Shown: one piece after another, positions 34,623 to 43,903 of the stretch
Layout: every line of letters starts with the position of its first letter
How positions within the stretch are numbered: position 1 is the stretch's first letter
From: Sphingomonas hankookensis
Lineage (GTDB): Bacteria > Pseudomonadota > Alphaproteobacteria > Sphingomonadales > Sphingomonadaceae
Direction: 5' to 3'
NCBI RefSeq assembly: GCF_022664465.1
Contig: NZ_JAKREV010000006.1
Location: forward strand, 62,001 to 126,000
Length of the DNA: 64,000 nt
Notes under the pieces: generated by a model
Told to the model about the DNA's origin: nothing
Database searches by the model: none
Seen by the model: the letters and a program-made list of their open reading frames with translations, nothing else
Translations under genes and position numbers: made by a program

Positions 34623-36307
34623 TGCTTGGCGTCCGACTGGATCATGTCGCGGATCGCGAGTGCGGCGCGTGCCGGATTGTCGCGGGTGAAGCCGCGGACC
34701 AGCCCGACGCGGTCGTCATAGCTGCGCGCGCTCTCCAGCATCTCCATGCTCACCTGTTCGGCGGCGCCGGGGATCGGGCCGGCCGGTGCGGCAAGCGCGG
34801 CGGCGGCAGCGGCGCTGGACGCGGCGGCATCGGCCTCGCGCCGCTTGTTGATCGCCTTCACCATCGGGCGGACGCCCATGAAGAGGACCAGCAGCGCGAT
34901 GATCAGCGCGGTGCCGTTCCGTGCCGCCATCGGCACCCAGTCGGCATCGTACCACGGGCGGACGACGTCGCCAGCCACCGCTTCGGGCGAGAATTTGCGG
35001 CTGATGACCGTCACGGTATCCTGGCGCTGCTGGTTATAGCCGACCGCCGCCTTCACCAGATCGTTGATCTGCTGGATTTCGGCCGGGGTGCGGGGCTTCG
35101 CACCTTCGGGTTCGCGCAGCAGCACGGCGACCGACAGACGACGGATCGATCCCGGCGCGGCGCGGGTCACCGACACTTCCTTGCCCAGGTCGTAGGCGCG
35201 GTTGAAATTCTCGCTGGTCTTGACCGGTGCCGGGGCACCTGCGGCGGTGCCGGGCTGTACCGTGGCACCGGCCGGACCCGGCGTGGCGGTCGCCAGCGTC
35301 GATGCGGCGGGCGGCGTGTTGCTCAGCGCGCCGGGGATGCCGCCAGGCGTCGTCTCGCCGGGGGTGTTGCCGGCCCACGTGCCCTGTTCGGCGCGGACCA
35401 CGCCCTGCTTGTCATAGCTTTCGCGCGTCGCCTGGCTCTCGTCGAGATCGACGTCCGCCTGAATCTCGGCGGAGAAGTTGCCGGCACCCAGCAGCGGGGT
35501 CAGCAGCGTGTTGAGCTGCGCACGATACTTGTCCTCGATGCGGCGCTGATAATCGATCCGCTCGCCCGACAGGGTCGAACCTTCGCTGCCATCGGTCGGC
35601 TTGCTCAGCAGCGCGCCCATCTGGTCGATGATCGTCACCTGATCGGCCTTCATCCCCGGCACCGAGCTGGCGACGAGGTTCACGATCGAACGGACCTGCG
35701 CCTGCGTGAGACTCCGGCCGGGTTCGAGGCGGACGATGACCGAAGCGGACGGCTGCGCATTGTCGCGCACGAACACCGAGCTTTCGGGCATCGCGAGGTG
35801 GACGCGGGCGTCCGCCACCGATTCGATCTCGCCAATCGACTTGGCCAGTTCGGTCTCGCGCGCCTGGCGCAGCCGCTCGCCCTCGACCGCGCGGGACACG
35901 CCCATCGGCAGCTGGTCGAGGATCGCATAGCCGCCCGGTGCCGCCTTGGGCAGGCCTTGGCCGGCCAGCAGGATGCGTGCGCGGTGATAATCGTCCTCGG
36001 CAACGGTGATCCCGCCGGAGTCGTCGACGCTGCTGCTGATCTTCGCCGCGCCCAGCGCGTCGACCACCGCCTGCTTGTCGCTGTCGGGCAGTTGCGGGAA
36101 CAGCGTGCGCTGCGGCGGGGTGGCCAGTGCCATCCACGCCAGCGCCGCCGACAGCACCAGCCCGACGATGAAGATCATCGGCAGGCTGCGCTTGACCGCA
36201 GGATTCTTCATGATCCCGCCGATCTGCGTCAGCGGGTTGGCGAATTTGGCGGGGGCCGCAGCGGCGGGAACGCCGCCTGCACCGGTGGTGGCGAGTGCGT
36301 TTTCCAT
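34619..36307 (-). CDS. fliF: Flagellar MS-ring protein FliF
   Basis: 562 aa with TM helices near residues 39-59 (LPMIFIVGLVLSAALAWMAL) and about 464-480 (GTALIIALLVLFMGVRPMVKA). Between them are the ring-building motifs: MGVSRAVEGERLRQARETELAKSIGEIESVADARVHLAMP and NLVASSVPGMKADQVTIIDQMG. The cytosolic C-terminus binds FliG. It starts 1 base after the fliE stop. Confidence 0.95.
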   Translation of the reverse strand: MENALATTGAGGVPAAAAPAKFANPLTQIGGIMKNPAVKRSLPMIFIVGLVLSAALAWMALATPPQRTLFPQLPDSDKQAVVDALGAAKISSSVDDSGGITVAEDDYHRARILLAGQGLPKAAPGGYAILDQLPMGVSRAVEGERLRQARETELAKSIGEIESVADARVHLAMPESSVFVRDNAQPSASVIVRLEPGRSLTQAQVRSIVNLVASSVPGMKADQVTIIDQMGALLSKPTDGSEGSTLSGERIDYQRRIEDKYRAQLNTLLTPLLGAGNFSAEIQADVDLDESQATRESYDKQGVVRAEQGTWAGNTPGETTPGGIPGALSNTPPAASTLATATPGPAGATVQPGTAAGAPAPVKTSENFNRAYDLGKEVSVTRAAPGSIRRLSVAVLLREPEGAKPRTPAEIQQINDLVKAAVGYNQQRQDTVTVISRKFSPEAVAGDVVRPWYDADWVPMAARNGTALIIALLVLFMGVRPMVKAINKRREADAAASSAAAAAALAAPAGPIPGAAEQVSMEMLESARSYDDRVGLVRGFTRDNPARAALAIRDMIQSDAKQ

Positions 36308-36308
36308 A

Positions 36309-36674
36309 TCAGACCGGCATGCTCATGATGTCCTTGTAGGCGGACAAGAGTTTGTTCCTGACCTGCATCGTGGCTTCGAAGCCGACCGATGCCTGCTGGC
36401 GCGCCATCATCACCTTGGCGATGTCCACGGTCTCGCCGCGTTCGTACATTGCCGAGAGTTCGCTCGCCTTGTTCTGCTGCTGGTTCACGCCCTTCAGCGC
36501 GTCGCCCATCGCATCGGCGAAGCTGGTCGGCTTCGCCGGCTCGGCCGGCACCGGGGCGGCCGCGACCTGCGCATTCGCCTTGGACAGCGCCTGGTTGCGC
36601 TCGAGGATCTGCGCACGGAGCTGCATCACCCGGTCGACGCCCATCGCGCCGCCGACACCGCCGACGCCGCTCAT
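36309..36674 (-). CDS. fliE: Flagellar rod-MS ring adaptor FliE
   Basis: 121 aa. The conserved C-terminal half FADAMGDALKGVNQQQNKASELSAMYERGE... and DIAKVMMARQQASVGFEATMQVRNKLLSAYKDIMSMPV are typical FliE. Forms the first rod layer. The Gly-rich N-terminus is variable in the family. Start overlaps the stop of the upstream regulator gene (ATGA), so regulator and structural operon are one unit. Confidence 0.92.
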   Translation of the reverse strand: MSGVGGVGGAMGVDRVMQLRAQILERNQALSKANAQVAAAPVPAEPAKPTSFADAMGDALKGVNQQQNKASELSAMYERGETVDIAKVMMARQQASVGFEATMQVRNKLLSAYKDIMSMPV

Positions 36675-37960
36675 GCCGACGCCGCCATCGACTGGGCCGC
36701 CGGAGCCTGCCCGAGCACTTCGCCGGCCTCACGCGCCTTGGCGAGGCGGTAGCGGAGCGTACGCTCCGAAATCCCCAGCCGCCGGGCGGTCTCGATCCGG
36801 TTACCGCCGCATTCCTCCAGCGTGCGGCGGATCGCCGCGAACTCGTGGATCTGGACGATGTTGGTGAGCGTCCCCGCCACCGGCTCGACGCTGCGCAGCG
36901 CCGGGGCGGCGTTGCTGTTGGCGCTCGCCCGGTCGAACACGATGTCGTGCGCCTCGATGCGGTCGCCCATGCCCAGCAGCAGCGCGCGCTGGATCACATT
37001 CTCCAGCTCGCGGGCATTGCCCGGCCAGTCGTGGCGCACCAGCATCGCCAGCGCCTCGTCCGAAATCCACGGCAGCGTGGCGCGCATCCCGGCATGGCGC
37101 ACCACCATCGCGGCGGCGAGTGCGGCGACGTCGCCGGTCCGCTCGTTGAGCGCACGGGTGGCGAGCGGGAAGACGCTCAGCCGGTAATAGAGGTCGGCGC
37201 GGAACCGGCCCGCCGCCACTTCGTCCTGCAGGTCGCGATTGGCGCAGGCGACGACGCGGACGTCGACCGCTTCGGCCTGCGTCGCGCCGATCGGCACGAC
37301 TTCGCGCTCCTGCAACACGCGCAGCAGCTTGGCCTGCAGCGGCAGCGGCATCTCGGCGATTTCGTCGAGCAGCAGCGTGCCGCCATGCGCCGCGCGGAAA
37401 AAGCCTTCGCCCGCCGCGCCGGCACCGGTGAACGCGCCCTTCACATGGCCGAACAGCATCGCTTCGAGCATGGTTTCGGGGAGTGCCGCGCAGTTGATCG
37501 CGATGAACGGGCCGTCGGCACGGGCACTTTCGGCATGGATGGTGCGGGCCAGCACTTCCTTGCCGGTGCCGGTCGGACCGTTCACCAGCACGGTGATGTC
37601 GGCGGCGGCGACGCGGCGGGCCAGCGCCTGGAGCGCGAGGCTCTCGGGATCCGCGGCCACCGCTTCGTGCCGGCCGCACAGCAGCGCTGCGGCAAAGGCA
37701 TGGGCCAGTTCGGTGTCGGCGTGCGAATAGGACAGGCGGGCCGGGCGGCCGTCGGCGAACGGCGTGGCGCTTGCCGGACCGTCGGCCAGCACCAGCGTGC
37801 GCGCGGCGATCGGCGGCACTTCGCCTTCCATGACCAGGAACACGTCGCCGGCACCCGGCTTCTGCCCGGCATTGGCGAGGGCGAACCCCTGTGCACGCAG
37901 CGACGAAACCAGCGTGAACTTGGACGCGAGCACGGCAGCGGATGGATAGATCGAGCGCAT
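36671..37960 (-). CDS. Sigma-54-dependent flagellar activator (FlbD/FleQ-like) heading the fli operon
   Basis: 429 aa. AAA+ domain: Walker A NGPTGTGKEVLAR (about 128-140), sigma-54 contact loop GHVKGAFTGA (GAFTGA at 175-180), Walker B GGTLLLDEIAEMPL and the R-finger region ADLYYRLSVFPL. C-terminal Fis-type HTH: IRRTLEECGGNRIETARRLGISERTLRYRL. The 100-residue N-terminus has no receiver phospho-Asp pattern, as in FlbD-like regulators controlled by a trans-acting partner. By its position it should activate the sigma-54 promoters before flgB, flgF, the stator-like pair and the transglycosylase-flhA-fliA unit. ATG at 37960 is preferred over a 33-residue longer frame. Confidence 0.9.
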   Translation of the reverse strand: MRSIYPSAAVLASKFTLVSSLRAQGFALANAGQKPGAGDVFLVMEGEVPPIAARTLVLADGPASATPFADGRPARLSYSHADTELAHAFAAALLCGRHEAVAADPESLALQALARRVAAADITVLVNGPTGTGKEVLARTIHAESARADGPFIAINCAALPETMLEAMLFGHVKGAFTGAGAAGEGFFRAAHGGTLLLDEIAEMPLPLQAKLLRVLQEREVVPIGATQAEAVDVRVVACANRDLQDEVAAGRFRADLYYRLSVFPLATRALNERTGDVAALAAAMVVRHAGMRATLPWISDEALAMLVRHDWPGNARELENVIQRALLLGMGDRIEAHDIVFDRASANSNAAPALRSVEPVAGTLTNIVQIHEFAAIRRTLEECGGNRIETARRLGISERTLRYRLAKAREAGEVLGQAPAAQSMAASA

Positions 37961-37991
37961 CGGTTTGAAGATTCCCCCTGAACGGCACCTC

Positions 37992-38003
37992 TTTGCCGGC
38001 AAA
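37992..38003. promoter_or_regulatory. Palindrome TTTGCCGGCAAA before the activator gene
   Basis: Perfect 12-base inverted repeat, 32 bases upstream of the activator ATG and about 200 upstream of fliC. Its TTGCCGGCAA core resembles the half-sites (GGCAAGC/GCTTGCC) next to the sigma-54 promoters, so it may be an autoregulatory site of the activator. Inference. Confidence 0.4.
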
Positions 38004-38007
38004 TTGG

Positions 38008-38022
38008 TTAACGTCCGGTAAA
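38008..38022 (-). promoter_or_regulatory. CtrA-like box before the activator/fli operon
   Basis: TTAA-N7-TAAA on the plus strand (minus: TTTA-N7-TTAA), one base off the full CtrA consensus, 48 bases upstream of the activator ATG. In Caulobacter CtrA starts the class II flagellar genes, including the flbD operon. Confidence 0.45.
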
Positions 38023-38101
38023 ACGACCCCCGATTCGGCTCTGTATGCCGCGTACGCACCCTCGCGCGCGCGAGGCCGGCGAAAATCCGGAACTTTTTTC
38101 C

Positions 38102-38126
38102 TTAACTCGGTCCGACGCGTGCCGTT
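38102..38126 (+). promoter_or_regulatory. Sigma-28 (FliA) promoter of fliC
   Basis: TTAA-N15-GCCGTT; the ten bases CCGTTTCTCC at the second box are identical to those at the flgM promoter, and the spacing is the same as at flgM and fliD. Predicted start about 70 bases before the fliC ATG. Confidence 0.55.
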
Positions 38127-38205
38127 TCTCCGGGCAGCAGCTTCGATCCCGATCGCTTCAAGGGGGGACGCGGGGCGCTGGAAGTCACACTGGAGGACAC
38201 ACCCA

Positions 38206-40188
38206 ATGACCGTCATCGGATCCAACATCGGATCGCTCCGCGCCGCCAACGCCTCGACCGCCGCCAATGATTCGCTCAAGGCGTCGATGGAGCGCCTGTC
38301 GACCGGCAAGCGCATCAATTCGGCCAAGGACGACGCCGCCGGCCTCGCCATCGCCAGCCGCATGACCAGCCAGATCAAGACGATGGCCGTCGCCGCGCGC
38401 AACGCCAACGACGGCATCTCGATGGCGCAGACCGCCGAAGGCGCGCTGGGCGAAGTCACCAACATGCTGCAGCGCATGAAGGAACTCGCCGGCCAGGCCG
38501 CGAACGGCACGCTGGGTTCGTCGGAACGCAAGTCGCTCCAGTCGGAAGTCTCGCAGCTGACCGCGCAGATCAACGACATCTCGAACAAGACCAACTTCAA
38601 CGGCATCAACCTGCTCGACGGTTCGGTGAAGAGCGTCTCGCTCCAGACCGGTGCGCAGGCCGGCCAGACCACCTCGGTCAGCCTCGCCAACACCTCGGCC
38701 ACCGCGCTCGGCCTGAACGGCTATCGCGTCGAAGGTCAGGCGACCACCGGCCGCATCAGCGCCGCGACGGTCAACGCCGGCGACATCCAGATCAACGGCA
38801 AGAACGCGTTCAGCGCCAACCTGACCGCCGGCACCGCCGAAACCACGGCCGCCGCGATCAACACCAACACCGGCCAGACCGGCGTGTCGGCGACCGCATA
38901 CAACACCCTGTCGGGCGGCCCGATCGCTTCGGGCGGCGTGACCAGCGCGACCGGCTTCTCGATCGCGGTCGGCGGCGGCACCGCCGTCAACGTGACCGGC
39001 GCCAACGGCCAGGAACTGGTCGACAAGATCAACCGTGACGTGGGCGGCATCAGCGCGCAGCTCGACAGCGAAGGCAAGATCGTCCTGTCGAACGACACCG
39101 GCAAGACCATCGTCATCGCCGGCGCCGATGCGGGCAAGGCAGGCTTCACCGCCGGCACCTATGGCGGCTTCGTCGCTCTCAACAGCTCGGACGGCCAGCC
39201 GATCGACATCAAGCGCGGCACCGCGGGCGATGCGACCGACCTGACGGCGCTGGGCCTGAACGAAACCTCGACGACCGACGCGGTCAAGGGTTCGGCCGTC
39301 GGCGCCACCGCGCTCGCCGTCACCGACGACGTGAAGATCAACGGTGTCGCCGTCGGTGCGTCGAACGATGCATCGGCCGCGTCGAAAGCTGCCGCGATCA
39401 ACGCCACGTCGAAGAGCAGCGGCGTGACCGCGACCGCGACGACGACGGCCACCGTCGCCCTCGATGCGTCGAAGATCGTCGCCGCCAACGAACTGACCAT
39501 CAACGGCGCGACCGTTACGCTGAGCGATGCCGACGGCACGACCGGCATGTCGATGTCGGACGTGGTCAAGAACATCAACGACGCCGGCATCAGCGGCCTG
39601 GTCGCCTCGAGCGACAAGGACGGCAACCTGATCCTGACCTCGTCGACCGGCAACGACATCACGCTGAAGGACGGCGCGGCCGGCACCTCGGCGGGCCTCG
39701 TCATCGGCATGAAGGGCGATGACGGCGGCGCCTCGACCGGTGCGATCGCCACCGGCCTGACACTGCGCGGTCGTGTCGAGCTGAAGTCGGACTCGGGTGC
39801 GGAAATCCGCGTCGAAGGTTCGACGGCCTCGCTCGCCAAGGTCGGCCTGGCTGCCCAGGGCGGTGCGGAGAGCATGGTCGGCGGCGCGCTGAACGTCTCG
39901 ACCCAGGCGAATGCCTCGGTGGCGATGAACGCCATCGACAAGGCGCTCGACAAGGTCTCGTCGATCCGCGGCGACCTTGGTGCGGTCCAGAACCGTCTGC
40001 AGGTCACCGTCAACAACCTGACCACGACCTCGTCGAACCTGCAGGAAGCCCGCAGCCGCATCGAAGATACCGACTTCTCGTCGGAATCGACGGCGCTCGC
40101 CAAGGCGCAGATCCTCGGCCAGGCTTCGACCGCGATGCTGGCGCAGGCCAACCAGTCGCAGCAGGGCGTGCTGAAGCTCCTCGGCTAA
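38206..40188 (+). CDS. fliC: Flagellin FliC
   Basis: 660 aa, long for a flagellin. N-terminal D0/D1: [42 protein letters not shown]-terminal D1/D0: [31 protein letters not shown] and [20 protein letters not shown]...GVLKLLG. The middle holds three IN-type motifs ([36 protein letters not shown]) as in large flagellins and suggests extra surface domains. Codons are strongly biased to GC-ending forms, consistent with very high expression. Good ribosome site CTGGAGGA. Only flagellin gene in the window, with a strong terminator after it. Confidence 0.96.
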   Translation: MTVIGSNIGSLRAANASTAANDSLKASMERLSTGKRINSAKDDAAGLAIASRMTSQIKTMAVAARNANDGISMAQTAEGALGEVTNMLQRMKELAGQAANGTLGSSERKSLQSEVSQLTAQINDISNKTNFNGINLLDGSVKSVSLQTGAQAGQTTSVSLANTSATALGLNGYRVEGQATTGRISAATVNAGDIQINGKNAFSANLTAGTAETTAAAINTNTGQTGVSATAYNTLSGGPIASGGVTSATGFSIAVGGGTAVNVTGANGQELVDKINRDVGGISAQLDSEGKIVLSNDTGKTIVIAGADAGKAGFTAGTYGGFVALNSSDGQPIDIKRGTAGDATDLTALGLNETSTTDAVKGSAVGATALAVTDDVKINGVAVGASNDASAASKAAAINATSKSSGVTATATTTATVALDASKIVAANELTINGATVTLSDADGTTGMSMSDVVKNINDAGISGLVASSDKDGNLILTSSTGNDITLKDGAAGTSAGLVIGMKGDDGGASTGAIATGLTLRGRVELKSDSGAEIRVEGSTASLAKVGLAAQGGAESMVGGALNVSTQANASVAMNAIDKALDKVSSIRGDLGAVQNRLQVTVNNLTTTSSNLQEARSRIEDTDFSSESTALAKAQILGQASTAMLAQANQSQQGVLKLLG

Positions 40189-40257
40189 TCCGGCCCCGCC
40201 GTCGCCGTTCCCCCTTGAAGAAGGCGGCGACGGCGGACCTCCCGGCAACGGGACCAG

Positions 40258-40288
40258 CCCCCGGCGACCGCAAGGTCGCCGGGGGTTT
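40258..40288 (+). terminator. Rho-independent terminator of fliC
   Basis: Perfect 12-bp stem CCCCCGGCGACC/GGTCGCCGGGGG with a GCAA tetraloop, then TTT. A second hairpin (CCGCCGTCGCC/GGCGACGGCGG, 40197-40236) lies just before it. Confidence 0.85.
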
Positions 40289-40600
40289 CGGCGTCCGGAC
40301 AGGGGTGCGGGCAGACTCTATATATAGGATATATAGGGGCGCGCTGCGGCCGAGATGTGTGTGCGCCAAGATCCTCCCCGCCCCGCGGGGAGGGGGACCG
40401 TCCGAAGGACGGTGGAGGGGCATCGCCGCAGATGCGCCGGCAGCGAGGGCAGGGGAACGAAACGGCCGCCTATCGGTCGCATCCTCGCGCAGGCGGGGAC
40501 AGACCTGGATGTCGCGCGTGACCAAACGCCTGACGACGCGCACCCCCCGCGCAGGCGGTGGTTCCCGAGTACCGATCGCAACGGCAGCTTGCTGGTCCCT

Positions 40601-40754
40601 GGACCCCCGCCTGCGCGGGGGTACGTCAGTCGGGTTATAAGGTTGTCCGTGCCCCAACAGCCCCTACCCCGGCGAAGGCCGGGGCCCAGTCGGGGGACGT
40701 TTCGCCTCCATCGCCGGCGCCTCCCAACTGGACCCCGGCCTCCGCCGGGGTACG
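40601..40754. repeat. Three extragenic palindromic units in a row
   Basis: Units at 40601-40625, 40664-40690 and 40730-40754 share the layout ACCCC-G-palindrome-GGGGT with cores CCGCCTGCGCGG, CCGGCGAAGGCCGG and CCGGCCTCCGCCGG. They alternate in orientation, like the pairs at 24808-25020. Confidence 0.78.
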
Positions 40755-40973
40755 GCTGTGGGCGGGGGTAATCGACAACACCCACACCACGGCCCGTCGC
40801 CCCAGCGCAGGCTAGGGCCTACTGTGGCGAGGCGCGGGGCTGGAATGCGCAGTCGCACCGGCCGGAAAGCCCGCTTTCCTACACCCCACGCCCTACGCTA
40901 GCATCCGCATCCCGCCCGGTCCCATCGCCGACCCCACGCCACCCGGTCCACCCGCGCAAAACAACGCCACTAG

Positions 40974-40991
40974 TGTGAACTTTGTGAACTT
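40974..40991. repeat. Tandem 9-mer TGTGAACTT x2
   Basis: Two perfect copies head to tail in an otherwise GC-rich gap, 66-84 bases downstream of the fliA stop. Could be an operator or chance; the spacing does not fit an alphaproteobacterial LexA box. Confidence 0.5.
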
Positions 40992-41057
40992 TGGACGCAC
41001 AGACGGGGCCGGACTCCCCGTCCGACCCCAACCAAGTCACTGAAAAGATAACCGAAA

Positions 41058-41804
41058 CTACCCGGTAGCTCGCGCCAGCCCCCGTTTCAGCTTCTCATGC
41101 GCCGCCTTCTTGATCTGGCAGATCCGCGCCGCGCCGACGCCCAGCACCTGCCCGATCTCCTCGAGGTTGAGTTCCTCGACATAATAAAGCTGGATCACCT
41201 GCGCCTCGCGCTCGGGCAGCGCGGCGATCGCGGCGATCAGTGCCTCGCGCAGCTCGCCCTCGGCCAGCGCCTCGAACGCGTCGGGGCCGTCGTCCATGAA
41301 CCACGGCGCCTCGTCGGTATAGACGTCGTCGATCGAATCGAACTGCACCGACTGGACATCGGCATAATCGACCCGCAGCCGTCCCAGCGGCACGCCCAGC
41401 CGGTCGGCGATCTCCGCCGGCACCGGCGTCCGCCCCAACTCGACCGTCAGGCTCGACACCGCCTTGGCATAGTCGCGCCGCCGCTTCATCGCGCCGCGGC
41501 TGATCGTCGCCTGGCGCCGCAGCTCGTCGATCATCGCCCCGCGCAGCCGGGTCGCCAGATATTGTTCGAACGTCACCGTGCCCCGATCCTCGAAGCCCGG
41601 CACCGCCTCTACCAGCGCGACCAGCCCGACCTGCACCAGGTCCTCGACATCGACCATCGTGCTCATATGGCCATGGACGTGCCACGCGATGCGGCGGACC
41701 AGCGGCAGGTGGCGGCGGACGATCGCGTCGCCGTCATTGGGCCTGGCATGCCGGGTATAGACCGGCGTGCTCAGCTCGGGCTGGGGAAAGAAGGGGGCGT
41801 TCAT
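41058..41804 (-). CDS. fliA: Flagellar sigma factor FliA (sigma-28)
   Basis: 248 aa. Region 2: LPLVRRIAWHVHGHMSTMVDVEDLVQVGLVALVEAVPGFE and YLATRLRGAMIDELRR; region 3 LGRTPVPAEIADRLGVPL; region 4 ALPEREAQVIQLYYVEELNLEEIGQVLGVGAARICQIKKAA. Drives late genes (fliC, fliD, flgM here) and is held by FlgM until the hook is done. ATG at 41804 overlaps the flhA stop (ATGA), so it is made with flhA from the sigma-54 promoter at 44850-44865. Confidence 0.94.
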   Translation of the reverse strand: MNAPFFPQPELSTPVYTRHARPNDGDAIVRRHLPLVRRIAWHVHGHMSTMVDVEDLVQVGLVALVEAVPGFEDRGTVTFEQYLATRLRGAMIDELRRQATISRGAMKRRRDYAKAVSSLTVELGRTPVPAEIADRLGVPLGRLRVDYADVQSVQFDSIDDVYTDEAPWFMDDGPDAFEALAEGELREALIAAIAALPEREAQVIQLYYVEELNLEEIGQVLGVGAARICQIKKAAHEKLKRGLARATG

Positions 41805-43903
41805 GCGGGAATGGCCTCCGGGGCGCCGATGACGGCGACGACTTCGACTGCCTTGTCCTCGGGAACTTCGAAGAAGCTCATGACGGGGGTGTCGGGCAGG
41901 CAGGTCTTGACGAGCTTGCGGATCGCGACGCGGATCGACGGCTGCACGACCAGCGCGAACGGCTTGGCTTCGGCCATCAGCGGCTGCGCGGCGTGGGTCA
42001 GGGCGTCGACGATGCGGCGGCCGAGATCGGGTTCGATCGCGTGGCGCCCGGTCGGGTCGTTGCGCATCGCCTGACCCAATATGGCCTCCAGCTGCCCCTC
42101 CAGCGTCATGACGCGCAGCGGCTCGCGCACCCCGCACAGCTTCTGGATGATCAGCGCCCCCAGCTCCGGCCGGATCAGCTCGACGATCTCGTCGGCATCC
42201 TGCGTCCGTTGGGCGACGACGACGATCGCGGCGGCGATGCGGCGGAATTCCTTGAGCGTGATATTCTCGGCCAGCAGCGCGCGCAGCACCTGCGTCAGCG
42301 TGGTGAGCGACAGCGGGTTCGGGCACAACGCGGCGACCAGATTGGCGGCGCGATCCTTCAGGCCGTCGAGCAGCGACTGCACCTCGTCCGGACCCAGCAG
42401 CTCGGTCGCGTTGACCGTCAGCACATGGTTCAGGTGGGTGGCGATCACCGTCCCGGCATCGACCACCAGATAGCCGGCGCCCGTGGCTGCATCCGAATCG
42501 CCCGGATGGATCCACACCGCGTCGAGGCCGAAGGTCGGGTCCTTCGCCGCCTTGCCTTCAAGGAAACCGCCAACCGCCTGGCCGGTGTCGAGCGCCAGCA
42601 TCTCGGTCGCCGACGCCATGTCCTCGCCGACGACGACGCCGCCGATCGAGATGCGATAGGTGTAGGGGGCGAGGTTGATGTCGTCGCGCACCTTCACCTG
42701 CGGCACGACGAAGCCCAGTTCCTTGGACAGCTGGCGGCGGACCCCGGTGATCCGGCTCATCAGCGGCGCGCCCTTGCGCTCGTCGACCAGCGGCACGAGG
42801 CCGTAACCGATGTCGAGCATGATGTGGCAGGTGTCGCTGACCTCGTCCCAGCCGATCTTCGACAGGTCGGTCGGTTCGGCCAGCGCCTCGACCGGCGGGG
42901 CGGGCGGGGGCGCGTTCTTCTGCTTGGCGAGCTTCCACGAGGCGAAGCCGGCGATGCCCGCGGCGGGCGCCAGCACGAGGAACGGCATCCCCGGCAGCAT
43001 CGCCAGCAGCCCGAGGATACCGGCGACCGGTGCCCAGGTACGGTGCGACGCGAACTGCGTCCCGATCTGCCCGGCCAGGTCCTGCGACGAGGTGGAGGTG
43101 ACGCGGGTCACGATGGCGGCGGCGGCGATCGAGAGCAGCAGCGAGGGCACCTGCGCGACCAGCGCGTCGCCGATCGCGAGCAGGACATAGGTCTGCGCCG
43201 CTTCGCCCACCGCCATCTGGTGACTGACGACGCCGAGGATCAGGCCGCCGACGATATTGATCGCCAGGATCAGCAGGCCGGCGACCGCGTCGCCCTTCAC
43301 GAACTTCGACGAACCGTCCATCGCGCCGTAGAAATCGGCTTCGGCGCCGGTCTCGATCCGCTTGTTGCGGGCTTCGTCGGGGGTGATCAGGCCGGCGTTC
43401 AGGTCGGCGTCGATCGCCATCTGCTTGCCGGGCAACGCGTCGAGGGTGAAGCGCGCCGACACTTCGGACACGCGGCCCGCGCCCTTGGTCACCACGATCA
43501 TGTTGATAATGATCAGGATCGAGAACACGAAGAGACCGACGACATAGTCGCCGCCGATCAGGAAGGTGCCGAACGCCTCGATGACATGGCCCGCCGCCGC
43601 TTCGCCCTCATGCCCGTGGACCAGCACGACGCGGGTCGACGCGACGTTGAGCCCCAGACGGAACAGCGTCGCGAACAGCAGCACGGTCGGGAACGCGGAA
43701 AAGTCGAGTGGCTTCTGCGCATTGAGCGCGACCATCAACACCGCGATCGAGATCATGATGTTCATGACGAAGAAGATGTCGAGCATGAACGCCGGGATCG
43801 GCACGACCATCAGCAGGACGAGCAGCAGGATCGCGCCCGGCAGCGCCGACTGGCGCAGCGCGGGCAGGACGCTCTTGGGATTGCTCAGGATCGCCTGCAT
43901 CAC
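41801..43903 (-). CDS. flhA: Flagellar export protein FlhA
   Basis: 700 aa. Eight TM segments in the first 330 residues, the FHIPEP signature region RFTLDALPGKQMAIDADLNAGLI and a cytosolic domain that docks export chaperones (LVPLVDERKGAPLMSRITGVRRQL, GVREPLRVMTLEGQLEAILGQAM). It forms the nonameric ring that receives cargo. Four-base overlaps on both sides (transglycosylase, fliA). Confidence 0.95.
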   Translation of the reverse strand: MMQAILSNPKSVLPALRQSALPGAILLLVLLMVVPIPAFMLDIFFVMNIMISIAVLMVALNAQKPLDFSAFPTVLLFATLFRLGLNVASTRVVLVHGHEGEAAAGHVIEAFGTFLIGGDYVVGLFVFSILIIINMIVVTKGAGRVSEVSARFTLDALPGKQMAIDADLNAGLITPDEARNKRIETGAEADFYGAMDGSSKFVKGDAVAGLLILAINIVGGLILGVVSHQMAVGEAAQTYVLLAIGDALVAQVPSLLLSIAAAAIVTRVTSTSSQDLAGQIGTQFASHRTWAPVAGILGLLAMLPGMPFLVLAPAAGIAGFASWKLAKQKNAPPPAPPVEALAEPTDLSKIGWDEVSDTCHIMLDIGYGLVPLVDERKGAPLMSRITGVRRQLSKELGFVVPQVKVRDDINLAPYTYRISIGGVVVGEDMASATEMLALDTGQAVGGFLEGKAAKDPTFGLDAVWIHPGDSDAATGAGYLVVDAGTVIATHLNHVLTVNATELLGPDEVQSLLDGLKDRAANLVAALCPNPLSLTTLTQVLRALLAENITLKEFRRIAAAIVVVAQRTQDADEIVELIRPELGALIIQKLCGVREPLRVMTLEGQLEAILGQAMRNDPTGRHAIEPDLGRRIVDALTHAAQPLMAEAKPFALVVQPSIRVAIRKLVKTCLPDTPVMSFFEVPEDKAVEVVAVIGAPEAIPA

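Larger units (their letters stand above)
40289..41057. other. Long gene-free region with clustered extragenic palindromes
   Basis: About 770 bases between fliC and the end of fliA without a credible gene. Contents: an AT-rich direct repeat ATATAGG x2 (40322-40337), a hairpin-rich unit 40373-40420, single palindromic units at 40601-40625 (ACCCCCGCCTGCGCGGGGGT), 40664-40690 (ACCCCGGCGAAGGCCGGGG) and 40730-40754 (ACCCCGGCCTCCGCCGGGGT), a tandem 9-mer at 40974-40991, and a hairpin GACGGGG/CCCCGTC at 41002-41022 that may end fliA transcription. Confidence 0.75.

Noticed and set aside
37985..38003. Sigma-54 promoter for the activator gene (GGCAAAGAGGTGC on the minus strand)
   Set aside because: Distance between GG and GC is 9 instead of 10, which abolishes sigma-54 recognition.
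40289..40820. CRISPR-like array
   Set aside because: Repeats differ in core, alternate orientation and lack regular spacers; they are extragenic palindromes.
40974..40991. GAAC-N5-GAAC as a LexA box
   Set aside because: Alphaproteobacterial LexA sites need GTTC-N7-GTTC (or its complement); the spacing here is 5.
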